Source: Karalla daura (lineage: Eukaryota > Chordata > Actinopteri > Chaetodontiformes > Leiognathidae). Taken from it: a stretch of DNA of 64,000 nucleotides. Both the position numbers and the translations under genes were made by a program. A model generated the notes under the pieces. It was not told where the DNA came from. It ran no database searches and was given only the letters and a program-made list of their open reading frames with translations. Position 1 is the stretch's first letter. Every line of letters starts with the position of its first letter. Of the stretch, positions 11,274-25,610 are shown one piece after another. The stretch lies in contig CM055195.1 of the NCBI GenBank assembly GCA_029224185.1, forward strand, positions 26,228,363 through 26,292,362. The letters run 5' to 3'.

Positions 11274-12369
11274 TGACATGGTAATACAAAGTGAAGAGGC
11301 GTCCAGCTTCAATGCACCCCAGCAGATGGCACAGGCCCTGGGAGACTCCCAGAGTTTGAAAGGACCCCCTCAGCATTGGGCATGTCAAATCTCTTCTTAG
11401 CACCGGGCCGACATGCGGGATCGCTTAAAAATCAGCTCTCGTTTCACTCTTTTCACGGTGCTCCCAGCCACACCCTAAGCAGCAGACAAATTCTTTTTTC
11501 CAGTTTTGTAGGAACATTGGTGCTCTCTCATGCGGGGCAGGCCATAAACCCGTGCGCCTTGTGAAATTTAAACGACGAGCCTCATCGTAGGCCCAGTGCA
11601 GCTTTTTCTCTCCATAGGCCCCCTTTCATTGTCCCACCACTGCCATCAATGTTAAACGTCACACTACTCCTCGCGACTGTGGCCACAGTTTTCATAGTAC
11701 ACACACCAAATCGTGTCAGGGCATTCTGGAGACTCTCCCCTACGACGTGACAGTTAGCTCATGTTCCAGATTGGGGAAAGCGTTGTCTCCATAGAGCCAA
11801 ATGTTTATCACTTGGCCAATTTGGCTTCTTCCCATAAGAATGAATGCTAAAAACAGAACTCCACAATCAAACATTCGCAACGTTGCCATACTTTGACTTT
11901 GAAGCTTCATTTTCATTTCAAAAATTGAAGAATCTTGTGGTGTGTTTGTGTAGCGAGTTGCACGCTGATATGTTGTATGGTTTTTCAGCAGCGCCTCTTC
12001 TCGACGACCATGTGCTCAGGTACCTGCTCCAATGTCTCCTCTGTTGACATGGTAATACAAAGTGATGGCGCGTCCAGCTTCAATGCACCCCAGCAGATGG
12101 CACAAGCCCTGAGAGACTCCCAGAGTTTGAAAGGGCCCCCTCAGCATTGGGCATGTCCAATCTCTTCTTAGCACCGGGCCGACATGCGGGATCGCTGAAA
12201 AATCAGCTCTTGTTTCGCTCTTTTCACGCTGCTCCCAGCCACACCCTAAGCAGCAGACAAATTCTTTTTTCCAGTTTTGTAGGAACATTGGTGCTCTCTC
12301 ATGCGGGGCAGGCCATAAACCCGTGCGCCTTGTGAAATTTAAATGACGAGCCTCGTCGTAGGCCCAGTG

Positions 12370-15300
12370 CAGCCTTTTTTCTCCATAAGCCCCCATTCAT
12401 TGTCCCACCACTGCCATCAATGTTAAACGTCACACGACTCCTCGCGACTGTGGCCACAGTTTTCATAGTACACACACCAAATTGTGTCAGGGCATTCTGG
12501 AGACTCTCCCCTACGACGTGACAGTTAGCTCATGTTCCAGATTGGGGAAAGCGTTGTCTCCATAGAGCCAAATGTTTATCACTTGGCCAATTTGGCTTCT
12601 TCCCTTAAGAATGAATGCTAAAAACAGAACTCCACAATCAAACATTCGCAACGTTGCCATACTTTGACTTTGAAGCTTCATTTTCATTTCAAAAATTGAA
12701 GAATCTTGTGGTGTGTTTGTGTAGCGAGTTGCACGCTGATATGTTGTATGGTTTTTCAGCAGCACCTCTTCTCGACGACCATGTGCTCAGGTACCTGCTC
12801 CATTGTCTCCTCTGTTGACATGGTAATACAAAGTGATGGCGCGTCCAGCTTCAATGCACCCCAGCAGATGGCACAAGCCCTGAGAGACTCCCAGAGTTTG
12901 AAAGGGCCCCCTCAGCATTGGGCATGTCCAATCTCTTCTTAGCACCGGGCCGACATGCGGGATCGCTGAAAAATCAGCTCTCGTTTCGCTCTTTTCACGC
13001 TGCTCCCAGCCACACCCTAAGCAGCAGACAAATTCTTTTTTCCAGTTTTGTAGGAACATTGGTGCTCTCTCATGCGGGGCAGGCCATAAACCCGTGCGCC
13101 TTGTGAAATTTAAATGACGAGCCTCGTCGTAGGCCCAGTGCAGCCCTTTTTCTCCATAAGCCCCCATTCATTGTCCCACCACTGCCATCAATGTTAAACG
13201 TTCCACTACTCCTCGCGACTGTGGCCACAGTTTTCATAGTACACACACCAAATCGTGTCAGGGCGTTCTGGAGACTCTCCCCTACGGTGTGACAGTTAGC
13301 TCATGTTCCAGATTGGTGAAAGCGTTGTCTCCATAGAGCCAAATGTTTGTCACTTGGCCAATTTGGCTTTTTCCCATAAGAATGAATGGGAAAAACAGAA
13401 CTCCACAAACAAACATTCGCAACGTTGCCATACTTTTACTTTGAAACTTCATTTTCATTTCAAAAATTGAAGAATCTTGTGGTGTGTCTGTGTAGCGAGT
13501 TGCACGCTGATAGGTTGTATGGTTTTTCAGCAGCACCTCTTCTCGACGACCATGTGCTCAGGTACCTGCTCCATTGTCTCCTCTGCTGACATGGTAATAC
13601 AAAGTGAAGAGGCGTCCAGCTTCAATGCACCCCAGCAGATGGCACAGGCCCTGGGAGACTCCCAGAGTTTGAAAGGACCCCCTCAGCATTGGGCATGTCA
13701 AATCTCTTCTTAGCACCGGGCCGACATGCGGGATCGCTTAAAAATCAGCTCTCGTTTCGCTCTTTTCACGCTGCTCCCAGCCACACCGTAAGCAGCAGAC
13801 AAAGACTTTTTTCCAGTTTGGTAGGAACATTGGTGCTCCCTCATGCGGGGCAGGCCATAAACCCATGCGCCTTGTGAAATTTAAACGACGAGCATCATCG
13901 TAGGCCCAGTGCAGCCTTTTTTCTCCATAAGCCCCCATTCATTGTCCCACCACTGCCATCAATGTTAAACGTCACACGACTCCTCGCGACTGTGGCCACA
14001 GTTTTCATAGTACACACACCAAATTGTGTCAGGGCATTCTGGAGACTCTCCCCTACGACGTGACAGTTAGCTCATGTTCCAGATTGGGGAAAGCGTTGTC
14101 TCCATAGAGCCAAATGTTTATCACTTGGCCAATTTGGCTTCTTCCCTTAAGAATGAATGCTAAAAACAGAACTCCACAATCAAACATTCGCAACGTTGCC
14201 ATACTTTGACTTTGAAGCTTCATTTTCATTTCAAAAATTGAAGAATCTTGTGGTGTGTTTGTGTAGCGAGTTGCACGCTGATATGTTGTATGGTTTTTCA
14301 GCAGCACCTCTTCTCGACGACCATGTGCTCAGGTACCTGCTCCATTGTCTCCTCTGTTGACATGGTAATACAAAGTGATGGCGCGTCCAGCTTCAATGCA
14401 CCCCAGCAGATGGCACAAGCCCTGAGAGACTCCCAGAGTTTGAAAGGGCCCCCTCAGCATTGGGCATGTCCAATCTCTTCTTAGCACCGGGCCGACATGC
14501 GGGATCGCTGAAAAATCAGCTCTCGTTTCGCTCTTTTCACGCTGCTCCCAGCCACACCCTAAGCAGCAGACAAATTCTTTTTTCCAGTTTTGTAGGAACA
14601 TTGGTGCTCTCTCATGCGGGGCAGGCCATAAACCCGTGCGCCTTGTGAAATTTAAATGACGAGCCTCGTCGTAGGCCCAGTGCAGCCCTTTTTCTCCATA
14701 AGCCCCCATTCATTGTCCCACCACTGCCATCAATGTTAAACGTTCCACTACTCCTCGCGACTGTGGCCACAGTTTTCATAGTACACACACCAAATCGTGT
14801 CAGGGCGTTCTGGAGACTCTCCCCTACGGTGTGACAGTTAGCTCATGTTCCAGATTGGTGAAAGCGTTGTCTCCATAGAGCCAAATGTTTGTCACTTGGC
14901 CAATTTGGCTTTTTCCCATAAGAATGAATGGGAAAAACAGAACTCCACAAACAAACATTCGCAACGTTGCCATACTTTTACTTTGAAACTTCATTTTCAT
15001 TTCAAAAATTGAAGAATCTTGTGGTGTGTCTGTGTAGCGAGTTGCACGCTGATAGGTTGTATGGTTTTTCAGCAGCACCTCTTCTCGACGACCATGTGCT
15101 CAGGTACCTGCTCCATTGTCTCCTCTGCTGACATGGTAATACAAAGTGAAGAGGCGTCCAGCTTCAATGCACCCCAGCAGATGGCACAGGCCCTGGGAGA
15201 CTCCCAGAGTTTGAAAGGACCCCCTCAGCATTGGGCATGTCAAATCTCTTCTTAGCACCGGGCCGACATGCGGGATCGCTTAAAAATCAGCTCTCGTTTC

Positions 15301-15455
15301 GCTCTTTTCACGCTGCTCCCAGCCACACCGTAAGCAGCAGACAAAGACTTTTTTCCAGTTTGGTAGGAACATTGGTGCTCCCTCATGCGGGGCAGGCCAT
15401 AAACCCATGCGCCTTGTGAAATTTAAACGACGAGCATCATCGTAGGCCCAGTGCA
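12370..15455 (+). repeat. Tandem duplication of a 1542-bp satellite dimer
   Basis: About 12370-13911 and 13912-15455 are virtually identical at offset 1542 (2 x 771). They alternate the gctaaaaacag variant (12615, 14157) and the gggaaaaacag variant (13386, 14928). All short frames in one copy recur unchanged in the other. The boundary lies in gcagccttttttctcc, where the second copy switches to gcagccttttccctcc. Confidence 0.75.
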
Positions 15456-18400
15456 GCCTTTTCCCTCCATAGGCCCCCTTTCATTTTCCCACCGCTGCCA
15501 TTAATGTTAAACGTTACACTTCTCCTCGCGACTGTGGCCACAGCTTTCATTGTCCACACACCAAATTGTGTCAGGGCGGTCTGGAGACTCTCCCCTACGG
15601 CTTGACAGTTAGCTCATGTTCCAGATTGGTGAAAGCGTTGTCTCCATAGAGCCAAATGTTTATCACTTGGCCAATTTGGCTTTTTCCCATAAGAATGAAT
15701 GGGAAAAACAGAACTCCACAAACAAACATTCGCAACGTTGCCATACTTTGACTTTGAAACTTCATTTTCATTTCAAAAATTGAAGAATCTTGTGGTGTGT
15801 TTGTGTAGCGAGTTGCACGCCGATAGGTTGTATGGTTTTTCAGCAGCACCTCTTCTCGACGACCATGTGCTCAGGTACCTGCTCCATTGTCTCCTCTGCT
15901 GACATGGTAATACAAAGTGATGAGGCGTCCAGCTTCAATGCACCCCAGCAGATGGCACAAGCCCTGGGAGACTCCCAGAGTTTGAAAGGGTCCCCTCAGC
16001 ATTGGGCATGTCCAATCTCTTCTTAGCACCGGGCCGACATGCGGGATCGCTGAAAAATCAGCTCTCGTTTCAGTATTTTCACGCTGCTCCCAGCCACACC
16101 CTAAGCAGCAGAAAAATTCTTTTTTCCAGTTTTGTAGGAACATTGGTGCTCTCTCATGCGGGGCAGGCCATAAACCCGTGCGTCTTGCGAAATTTAAACG
16201 ACGAGCCTCATCGTAGGCCCAGTGCAGCCTTTCCTCTCCAGAAGCCCCCATTCATTGACCCACCACTGCCATCAATGTTAAACGTTACATTACTCCTCTC
16301 GACTGTGGCCACAGTTCTCATAGTACACACACCAAATCGTGTCAGGGCATTCTGGAGACTCTCCCCTACGGTGTGACAGCTAGCTCATGTTCCAGATTGG
16401 TGAATGCGCTGTCTCCATTGAGCCAAATGTTTGTCACTTGGCCAATTTGGGTTTTTCCCATAAGAATGAATGGGAAAAACAGAACTCCACAAACAAACAT
16501 TCGCAACGTTGCCATACTTTGTCTTTGAAACTTCATTTTCATTTAAAAAAATTGAAGAATCTTGGGATGTGGTTGTGTAGCGAGTTGCACGCTGATAGGT
16601 TGTATGGTTTTTCAGCAGCGCCTCTTGTCGGCGACCATGTGCTCAGGTACCTACTCCATTGTCTCCTCTGCTGACATGGTAATAAAAAGTGATCAGGCGT
16701 CCAGCTTCAATGCACCCCAGCAGATGGCACAAGCCCTGGGAGACTCCCAGAGATTGAAAGGGCCCCCTCAGCATTGGGCATGTCTAATCCCTTCTCAGCA
16801 CCGGGCCGACATGTGGGATCGCTGAAAAATCAGCTCTCGTTTCGCTCTTTTCACGCTGCTCCCAGCCACACCCTAAGCAGCAGAAAAATTCTTTTTTCCA
16901 GTTTTGTAGGAACATTGGTGCTCTCTCATGCGGGGCAGGCCATAAACCCGTGCGCCTTGTGAAATTTAAACGACGAGCCTCATCGTAGGCCCAGTGCAGC
17001 CTTTTCCCTCCATAGGCCCCCTTTCATTTTCCCACCACTAATATCAATGTTAAACGTTACACTTCTCCTCGCGACTGTGGCCACAGTTCTCATAGTACAC
17101 ACACCAAATCGTGTCAGGGCATTCTGGAGACTGTCCCCTACTGCTTGACAGTTAGCTCATTTTCCAGATTGGTGAAAGCGTTGTCTCCATAGAGCCAAAT
17201 GTTTATCACTTGGCCAATTTGGCTTTTTCCCATAAGAATGAATGGGAAAAACAGAACTCCACAAACAAACATTCGCAACGTTGCCATACTTTGACTTTGA
17301 AACTTCATTTTCATTTCAAAAATTGAAGAATCTTGTGGTGTGTTTGTGTAGCGAGTTGCACGCTGATAGGTTGTATGGTTTTTCAGCAGGGCCTCTTCTC
17401 GGCGACCCTGTGCTAAGGTACCTGCTCCAATGTCTCCTCTGCTGACATGATTATGCAAAGTGATCAGGCGTCCAGCTTCAATGCACCCCAGCAGATGGCA
17501 CAGGCTTTGGGAGACTCCCAGAGTGGGAAAGGGCATCCTCAGCATTGGGCATGTCCAATCTCTTCTTAGCACCGGGCCGACATGCGGGATCGCTGAAAAA
17601 TCAGCTCTCGTTTCGGTATTTTCACGCTGCTCCCAGCCACACCCTAAGCAGCAGAAAAAGTATTTTTTCCAGTTTTGTAGGGACATTGGTGCTCTCTCAT
17701 GCGGGGCAGGCCATAAACCCGTGTGCCCTCGGAAATTTAAACGACTCGCCTCACCGTCTGCCCAGTGCAGCCTCTTCTCTCCATAAGCCCCCATTCATTT
17801 TCCCACCACTGCCATCAATGTTTAACGTTACACTACTCCTCGCGACTGTGGCCACAGTTCTCATAGTACACACACCAAATCGTGTCAGGGCATTCTGGAG
17901 ACTCTCCCCTACGGCTTGACAGTTAGCTCATGTTCCAGATTGGTGAAAGCGTTGTCTCCATAGAGCCAAATGTTTATCACTTGGCCAATTTGGCTTTTTC
18001 CCATAAGAATGAATGGGAAAAACAGAACTCCACAAACAAACATTCGCAACGTTGCCATACTTTGACTTTGAAACTTCATTTTCATTTCAAAAACTGAAGA
18101 AGCTTGTGGTGTGTTTGTGTAGCGAGTTGCACGCTGTTAGGTTGTATGGTTTTTCAGCAGCACCTCTTCTCGACGACCATGTGCTCAGGTACCTGCTCCA
18201 ATGTCTCCTCTGCTGACATGGCAATACAAAGTGATGAGGCGTCCAGCTTCAATGCACCCCAGCAGATTGCACTGGCTTTGGGAGACTCCAAGAGTGGGAA
18301 ATGGCCCCCTCAGCATTGGGCATGTCCAATCTCTTCTTAGCACCGTTTCGACATGCGGGATCGCTGAAAAATCAGCTCTTGTTTCGCTCTTTTCACGCTG

Positions 18401-21400
18401 CTCCCAGCCACACCCGAAGCAGCAGAAAAAGTATTTTTTCCAGTTTTGTAGGGACATTGGTGCTCTCTCATGCGGGGCAGGCCATAAACCCGTACACCCT
18501 GTGAAATTAAACGACGAGCCTCACCGTCTCCCCAGTGCAGCCTCTTCTCTCAATCAGCCCCCATTCATTTTCCCACCACTGCCATCAATGTTTAACGTTA
18601 CACTACTCCTCGCGACTGTGGCCACAGTCCTCATAGTACACACACCAAATCGTGTCAGGGCATTCTGGAGACTCTCCCCTACAGCTTGACAGTTAGGTCA
18701 TATTCCAGATTGGTGAAAGCGTTCTCTCCATAGAGCCAAATGTTTATCACTTGGCCAATGTGGCTTTTTCCCATAAGAATGAATGGGAAAAACAGAACTC
18801 CACAAACAAACATTCGCAACGTTGCCATACTTTGACTTTGAAACTTCATTTTCATTTCAAAAATTGAAGAATCTTGTGATGTGTTTGTGTAGCGAGTTGC
18901 AAGCTGATAGGTTGTATGGTTTTTCAGCAGCGCCTCTTCTCGGCGACCATGTGCTCAGGTACCTGCTCCAATGTCTCCTCTGCTGACATGATAATACAAA
19001 GTGATGAGGCGTCCAGCTTCAATGCACCCCAGCAGATGGCACAGGCTTTGGGAGACTCCAAGAGTGGGAAATGCCCCCCTCAGCATTGGGCATGTCCAAT
19101 CTCTTCTTAGCACCGGGCCGACATGCGGGATCGCTGAAAAATCAGCTCTCGTTTCGCTCTTTTCACGCTGCTCCCAGCCACACCCTAAGCAGCAGACAAA
19201 TTCTTTTTTCCAGTTTTGTAGGAACATTGGTGCTCTCTCATGCGGGGCAGGCCATAAACCCATGCGCCTTGTGAAATTTAAACGACGAGCCTCATCGTAG
19301 GCCCAGTGCAGCTTTTTCTCTCCATAAGCCCCCATTCATTGTCCCACCACTGCCATCAATGTTAAACGTCACACGACTCCTCGCGACTGTGACCACAGTT
19401 TTCATAGTACACACACCAAATCGTGTCAGGGCATTCTGGAGACTCTCCCCTACGGCGTGACAGTTAGCTCATGTTCCAGATTGGGGAAAGCGTTGTCTCC
19501 ATAGAGCCAAATGTTTATCACTTGGCCAATTTGGCTTCTTCCCATAAGAATGAATGCTAAAAACAGAACTCCACAATCAAACATTCGCAACGTTGCCATA
19601 CTTTGACTTTGAAGCTTCATTTTCATTTCAAAAATTGAAGAATCTTGTGGTGTGTTTGTGTAGCGAGTTGCACGCTGATATGTTGTATGGTTTTTCAGCA
19701 GCGCCTCTTCTCGACGACCATGTGCTCAGGTACCTGCTCCATTGTCTCCTCTGCTGACATGGTAATACAAAGTGAAGAGGCGTCCAGCTTCAATGCACCC
19801 CAGCAGATGGCACAGGCCCTGGGAGACTCCCAGAGTTTGAAAGGACCCCCTCAGCATTGGGCATGTCAAATCTCTTCTTAGCACCGGGCCGACATGCGGG
19901 ATCGCTTAAAAATCAGCTCTCGTTTCGCTCTTTTCACGCTGCTCCCAGCCACACCCTAAGCAGCAGACAAATTCTTTTTTCCAGTTTTGTAGGAACATTG
20001 GTGCTCTCTCATGCGGGGCAGGCCATAAACCCATGCGCCTTGTGAAATTTAAACGACGAGCCTCATCGTAGGCCCAGTGCAGCTTTTTCTCTCCATAAGC
20101 CCCCATTCATTGTCCCACCACTGCCATCAATGTTAAACGTCACACGACTCCTCGCGACTGTGGCCACAGTTTTCATAGTACACACACCAAATCGTGTCAG
20201 GGCATTCTGGAGACTCTCCCCTATGGCGTGACAGTTAGTTCATGTTCCAGATTGGGGAAAGCGTTGTCTCCATAGAGCCAAATGTTTATCACTTGGCCAA
20301 TTTGGCTTCTTCCCATAAGAATGAATGCTAAAAACAGAACTCCACAATCAAACATTCGCAACGTTGCCATACTTTGACTTTGAAGCTTCATTTTCATTTC
20401 AAAAATTGAAGAATCTTGTGGTGTGTTTGTGTAGCGAGTTGCACGCTGATATGTTGTATGGTTTTTCAGCATTGCCTCTTCTCGACGACCATGTGCTCAG
20501 GTACCTGCTCCATTGTCTCCTCTGCTGACATGGTAATACAAAGTGAAGAGGCGTCCAGCTTCAATGCACCCCAGCAGATGGCACAGGCCCTGGGAGACTC
20601 CCAGAGTTTGAAAGGACCCCCTCAGCATTGGGCATGTCAAATCTCTTCTTAGCACCGGGCCGACATGCGGGATCGCTTAAAAATCAGCTCTCGTTTCGCT
20701 CTTTTCACGCTGCTCCCAGCCACACCGTAAGCAGCAGACAAAGACTTTTTTCCAGTTTGGTAGGAACATTGGTGCTCCCTCATGCGGGGCAGGCCATAAA
20801 CCCATGCGCCTTGTGAAATTTAAACGACGAGCATCATCGTAGGCCCAGTGCAGCCTTTTCCCTCCATAGGCCCCCTTTCATTTTCCCACCGCTGCCATCA
20901 ATGTGAAACGTTACACTACTCCTCGCGACTGTGGCCACAGTTTTCATTGTACACACACCAAATTGTGTCAGGACGGTCTGGAGACTCTCCCCTACGGCTT
21001 GACAGTTAGCTCATGTTCCAGATTGGTGAAAGTGTTGTCTCCAAATGTTTGTCACTTGGCCAATTTGGCTTTTTGCCATAAGAATGAATGGGAAAAACAG
21101 AACTCCACAAACAAACATTCACAACGTTGCCATACTTTGACTTTGAAACTTCATTTTCATTTAAAAAATTGAAGAATCTTGTGGTGTGTTTGTGTAGCGA
21201 GTTGCACGCTGATAGGTTGTATGGTTTTTCAGCAGCACCTCTTCTCGACGACCATGTGCTCAGGTCCCTGCTCCATTGTCTCCTCTGCTGACATGGAAAT
21301 ACAAAGTAATGAGGCGTCCAGCTTCAATGCACCCCAGCAGATGGCACAGGCCCTGGGAGACTCCCAGAGTTTGAAAGGGCCCCCTCAGCATTGGGCATGT

Positions 21401-21649
21401 CCAATCTCTTCTTAGCACCGGGCCGACATGCGGGATCGCTTAAAAATCAGCTCTCGTTTCGCTCTTTTCACGCTGCTCCCAGCCACACCCTAAGCAGCAG
21501 ACAAATTCTTTTTTCCAGTTTTGTAGGAACATTGGTGCTCTCTCATGCGGGGCAGGCCATAAACCCGTGCGCCCTGTGAAATTTAAACAACGAGCATCAT
21601 CATAGGCCCAGTGCAGCCTTTTCTCTCCATAGGCCCCCATTCATTGTCC

Positions 21650-24600
21650 CACCACTGCCATCAATGTTAAATGTTACACTACTCCTCGCGACTGTGGCCA
21701 CAGTTCTCATAGTACACACACCAAATCGTGTCAGGGCGTTCTGGAGACTCTCCCCTACGGTGTGACAGTTAGCTCATGTTCCAGATTGGTGAAAGCGTTG
21801 TCTCCATAGAGCAAAATGTTTATCACTTGGCCAATTTGGCTTTTTCCCATAAGAATGAATGGGAAAAACAGAACTCCACAAACAAACATTCGCAACGTTG
21901 CCATACTTTGACTTTGAAACTTCATTTTCATTTCAAAAATTGAGGAATCTTGTGGTGTGTTTGTGAAGCGAGTTGCATGCTGATAGGTTGTATGGTTTTT
22001 CAGCAGCACCTCTTCTCGACGACCATGTGCTCAGGTACCTGCTCCATTGTCTCCTCTGCTGACATGGTAATACAAAGTGATGAGGCGTCCAGCTTCAATG
22101 CACCCCAGCAGATGGCACAAGCCCTGGGAGACTCCCAGAGTTTGAAAGGGCCCCCTCAGCATTGGGCATGTCCAATCTCTTCTTAGCACCGGGCCGACAT
22201 GCGGGATCGCTTAAAAATCAGCTCTCGTTTCGCTCTTTTCACGCTGCTCCCAGCCACACCCTAAGCAGTAGACAAATTCTTTTTTTCCAGTTTTGTAGGA
22301 ACATTGGTGCTATCTCATGCGGGGCAGGCCATAACTCCGTGCGCCCTGTGAATTTTATACCACGAGCTTCATCGTAGGCCCAGTGCAGCCTTTTCCCTCC
22401 ATAGGCCCCCTTTCATTTTCCCACCGCTGCCATCAATGTTAAACGTTACACTTCTCCTCGCGACTGTGGCCACAGTTTTCATAGTACACACACCAAATCG
22501 TGTCAGGGCGTTCTGGAGACTCTCCCCTACGGCTTGAAAGTTAGCTCATGTTCCAGATTGGTGAAAGCATGTCTCCATAGAGCCAAATGTTTATCACTTG
22601 GCCAATTTGGCTTTTTCCCATAAGAATGAATGGGAAAAACAGAACTCCACAAACAAACATTCGCAACATTGCCATACTTTGACTTTGAAACTTCATTCTC
22701 ATTTCAATAATTGAAGAAGCTTGTGGTGTGTTTGTGTAGCGAGTTGCACGCTGATAGGTTGTATGGTTTTTCAGCAGCACCTCTTCTCGACGACCATGTG
22801 CTCAGGTACCTGCTCCATTGTCTCCTCTGCTGACATGGAAATACAAAGTAATGAGGCGTCCAGCTTCAATGCACCCCAGCAGATGGCACAGGCCCTGGGA
22901 GACTCCCAGAGTTTGAAAGGGCCCCCTCAGCATTGGGCATGTCCAATCTCTTCTTAGCACCGGGCCGACATGCGGGATCGCTAAAAAATCAACTCTCGTT
23001 TCGCTCTTTTCACGCTGCTCCCAGCCACACCCTAAGCAGCAGACAAATTCTTTTTTCCAGTTTTGTAGGAACATTGGTGCTCTCTCATGCGGGGCAGGCC
23101 ATTAACCCGTGCGCCCTGTGAAATTTAAACGACGAGCCTCATCGTAGGCCCAGTGCAGCTTTTTCTCTCCACAAGCCCCCATTCATTTTCCCACCGCTGC
23201 CATCAATGTTAAACGTTACACGTCTCCTCGCGACTGTGGCCACCGTTTTCATAGTACACACACCAAATCGTGTCAGGGCGTTCTGGAGACTCTCCCCTAC
23301 TGCTTGACAGTTAGCTCATGTTCCATATTGGTGAAAGCGTTGCCTCCATAGAGCCAAATGCTTATCACTTGGCCAATTTGGCTTTTTCCCATAAGAATGA
23401 ATGGGAAAAACAGAACTCCACAAACAAACATTCGCAACGTTGCCATACTTTGACTTTAAAACTTCATTTTCATTTCAAAAATTGAGGAATCTTGTGGTGT
23501 GTTTGTGTAGCGAGTTGCACGCTGATAGGTTGTATGGTTTTTCAGCAGCACCTCTTCTCGACGACCATGTGCTCAGGTACCTGCTCCATTGTCTCCTCTG
23601 CTGACATGGTAATACAAAGTGATGAGGCGTCCAGCTTCAATGCGCCCCAGCAGATGGCACAAGCCCTGGGAGACTCCCAGAGTTTGAAAGGGCCCCCTCA
23701 GCATTGGGCATGTCCAATCTCTTCTTAGCACCGGGCCGACATGCGGGATCGCTTAAAAATCAGCTCTCGTTTCGCTCTTTTCACGCTGCTCCCAGCCACA
23801 CCCTAAGCAGCAGACAAATTCTTTAATCCAATTTTGTAGGAACATTGGTGCTCTCTCATGCGGGGCAGGCCATAAACCCGTGCGCCCTGTGAAATTTAAA
23901 CGACGAGCATCATCGTAGGCCCAGTGCAGCCTTTTCTCTCCATAGGCCCCCATTCATTGTCCCACCACTGCCATCAATGTTAAATGTTACACTACTCCTC
24001 GCGACTGTGGCCACAGTTCTCATAGTACACACACCAAATCGTGTCAGGGCGTTCTGGAGACTCTCCCCTACGGTGTGACAGTTAGCTCATGTTCCAGATT
24101 GGTGAAAGCGTTGTCTCCATAGAGCAAAATGTTTATCACTTGGCCAATTTGGCTTTTTCCCATAAGAATGAATGGGAAAAACAGAACTCCACAAACAAAC
24201 ATTCGCAACGTTGCCATACTTTGACTTTGAAACTTCATTTTCATTTCAAAAATTGAGGAATCTTGTGGTGTGTTTGTGAAGCGAGTTGCATGCTGATAGG
24301 TTGTATGGTTTTTCAGCAGCACCTCTTCTCGACGACCATGTGCTCAGGTACCTGCTCCATTGTCTCCTCTGCTGACATGGTAATACAAAGTGATGAGGCG
24401 TCCAGCTTCAATGCACCCCAGCAGATGGCACAAGCCCTGGGAGACTCCCAGAGTTTGAAAGGGCCCCCTCAGCATTGGGCATGTCCAATCTCTTCTTAGC
24501 ACCGGGCCGACATGCGGGATCGCTTAAAAATCAGCTCTCGTTTCGCTCTTTTCACGCTGCTCCCAGCCACACCCTAAGCAGTAGACAAATTCTTTTTTTC

Positions 24601-25610
24601 CAGTTTTGTAGGAACATTGGTGCTATCTCATGCGGGGCAGGCCATAACTCCGTGCGCCCTGTGAATTTTATACCACGAGCTTCATCGTAGGCCCAGTGCA
24701 GCCTTTTCCCTCCATAGGCCCCCTTTCATTTTCCCACCGCTGCCATCAATGTTAAACGTTACACTTCTCCTCGCGACTGTGGCCACAGTTTTCATAGTAC
24801 ACACACCAAATCGTGTCAGGGCGTTCTGGAGACTCTCCCCTACGGCTTGAAAGTTAGCTCATGTTCCAGATTGGTGAAAGCATGTCTCCATAGAGCCAAA
24901 TGTTTATCACTTGGCCAATTTGGCTTTTTCCCATGAGAATGAATGGGAAAAACAGAACTCCACAAACAAACATTCGCAACATTGCCATACTTTGACTTTG
25001 AAACTTCATTCTCATTTCAATAATTGAAGAAGCTTGTGGTGTGTTTGTGTAGCGAGTTGCACGCTGATAGGTTGTATGGTTTTTCAGCAGCACCTCTTCT
25101 CGACGACCATGTGCTCAGGTACCTGCTCCATTGTCTCCTCTGCTGACATGGAAATACAAAGTAATGAGGCGTCCAGCTTCAATGCACCCCAGCAGATGGC
25201 ACAGGCCCTGGGAGACTCCCAGAGTTTGAAAGGGCCCCCTCAGCATTGGGCATGTCCAATCTCTTCTTAGCACCGGGCCGACATGCGGGATCGCTAAAAA
25301 ATCAACTCTCGTTTCGCTCTTTTCACGCTGCTCCCAGCCACACCCTAAGCAGCAGACAAATTCTTTTTTCCAGTTTTGTAGGAACATTGGTGCTCTCTCA
25401 TGCGGGGCAGGCCATTAACCCGTGCGCCCTGTGAAATTTAAACGACGAGCCTCATCGTAGGCCCAGTGCAGCTTTTTCTCTCCACAAGCCCCCATTCATT
25501 TTCCCACCGCTGCCATCAATGTTAAACGTTACACGTCTCCTCGCGACTGTGGCCACCGTTTTCATAGTACACACACCAAATCGTGTCAGGGCGTTCTGGA
25601 GACTCTCCCC
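21650..25610 (+). repeat. Tandem duplication at a 2313-bp (three-monomer) offset
   Basis: About 21650-23290 recurs at about 23963-25600 at offset 2313 (3 x 771) with very few differences, for example cccataagaatg near 22618 against cccatgagaatg near 24931. Shared rare variants include gtttgtgaagcgagttgcatgc and ccataactccgtg. This indicates recent unequal exchange. Confidence 0.7.
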
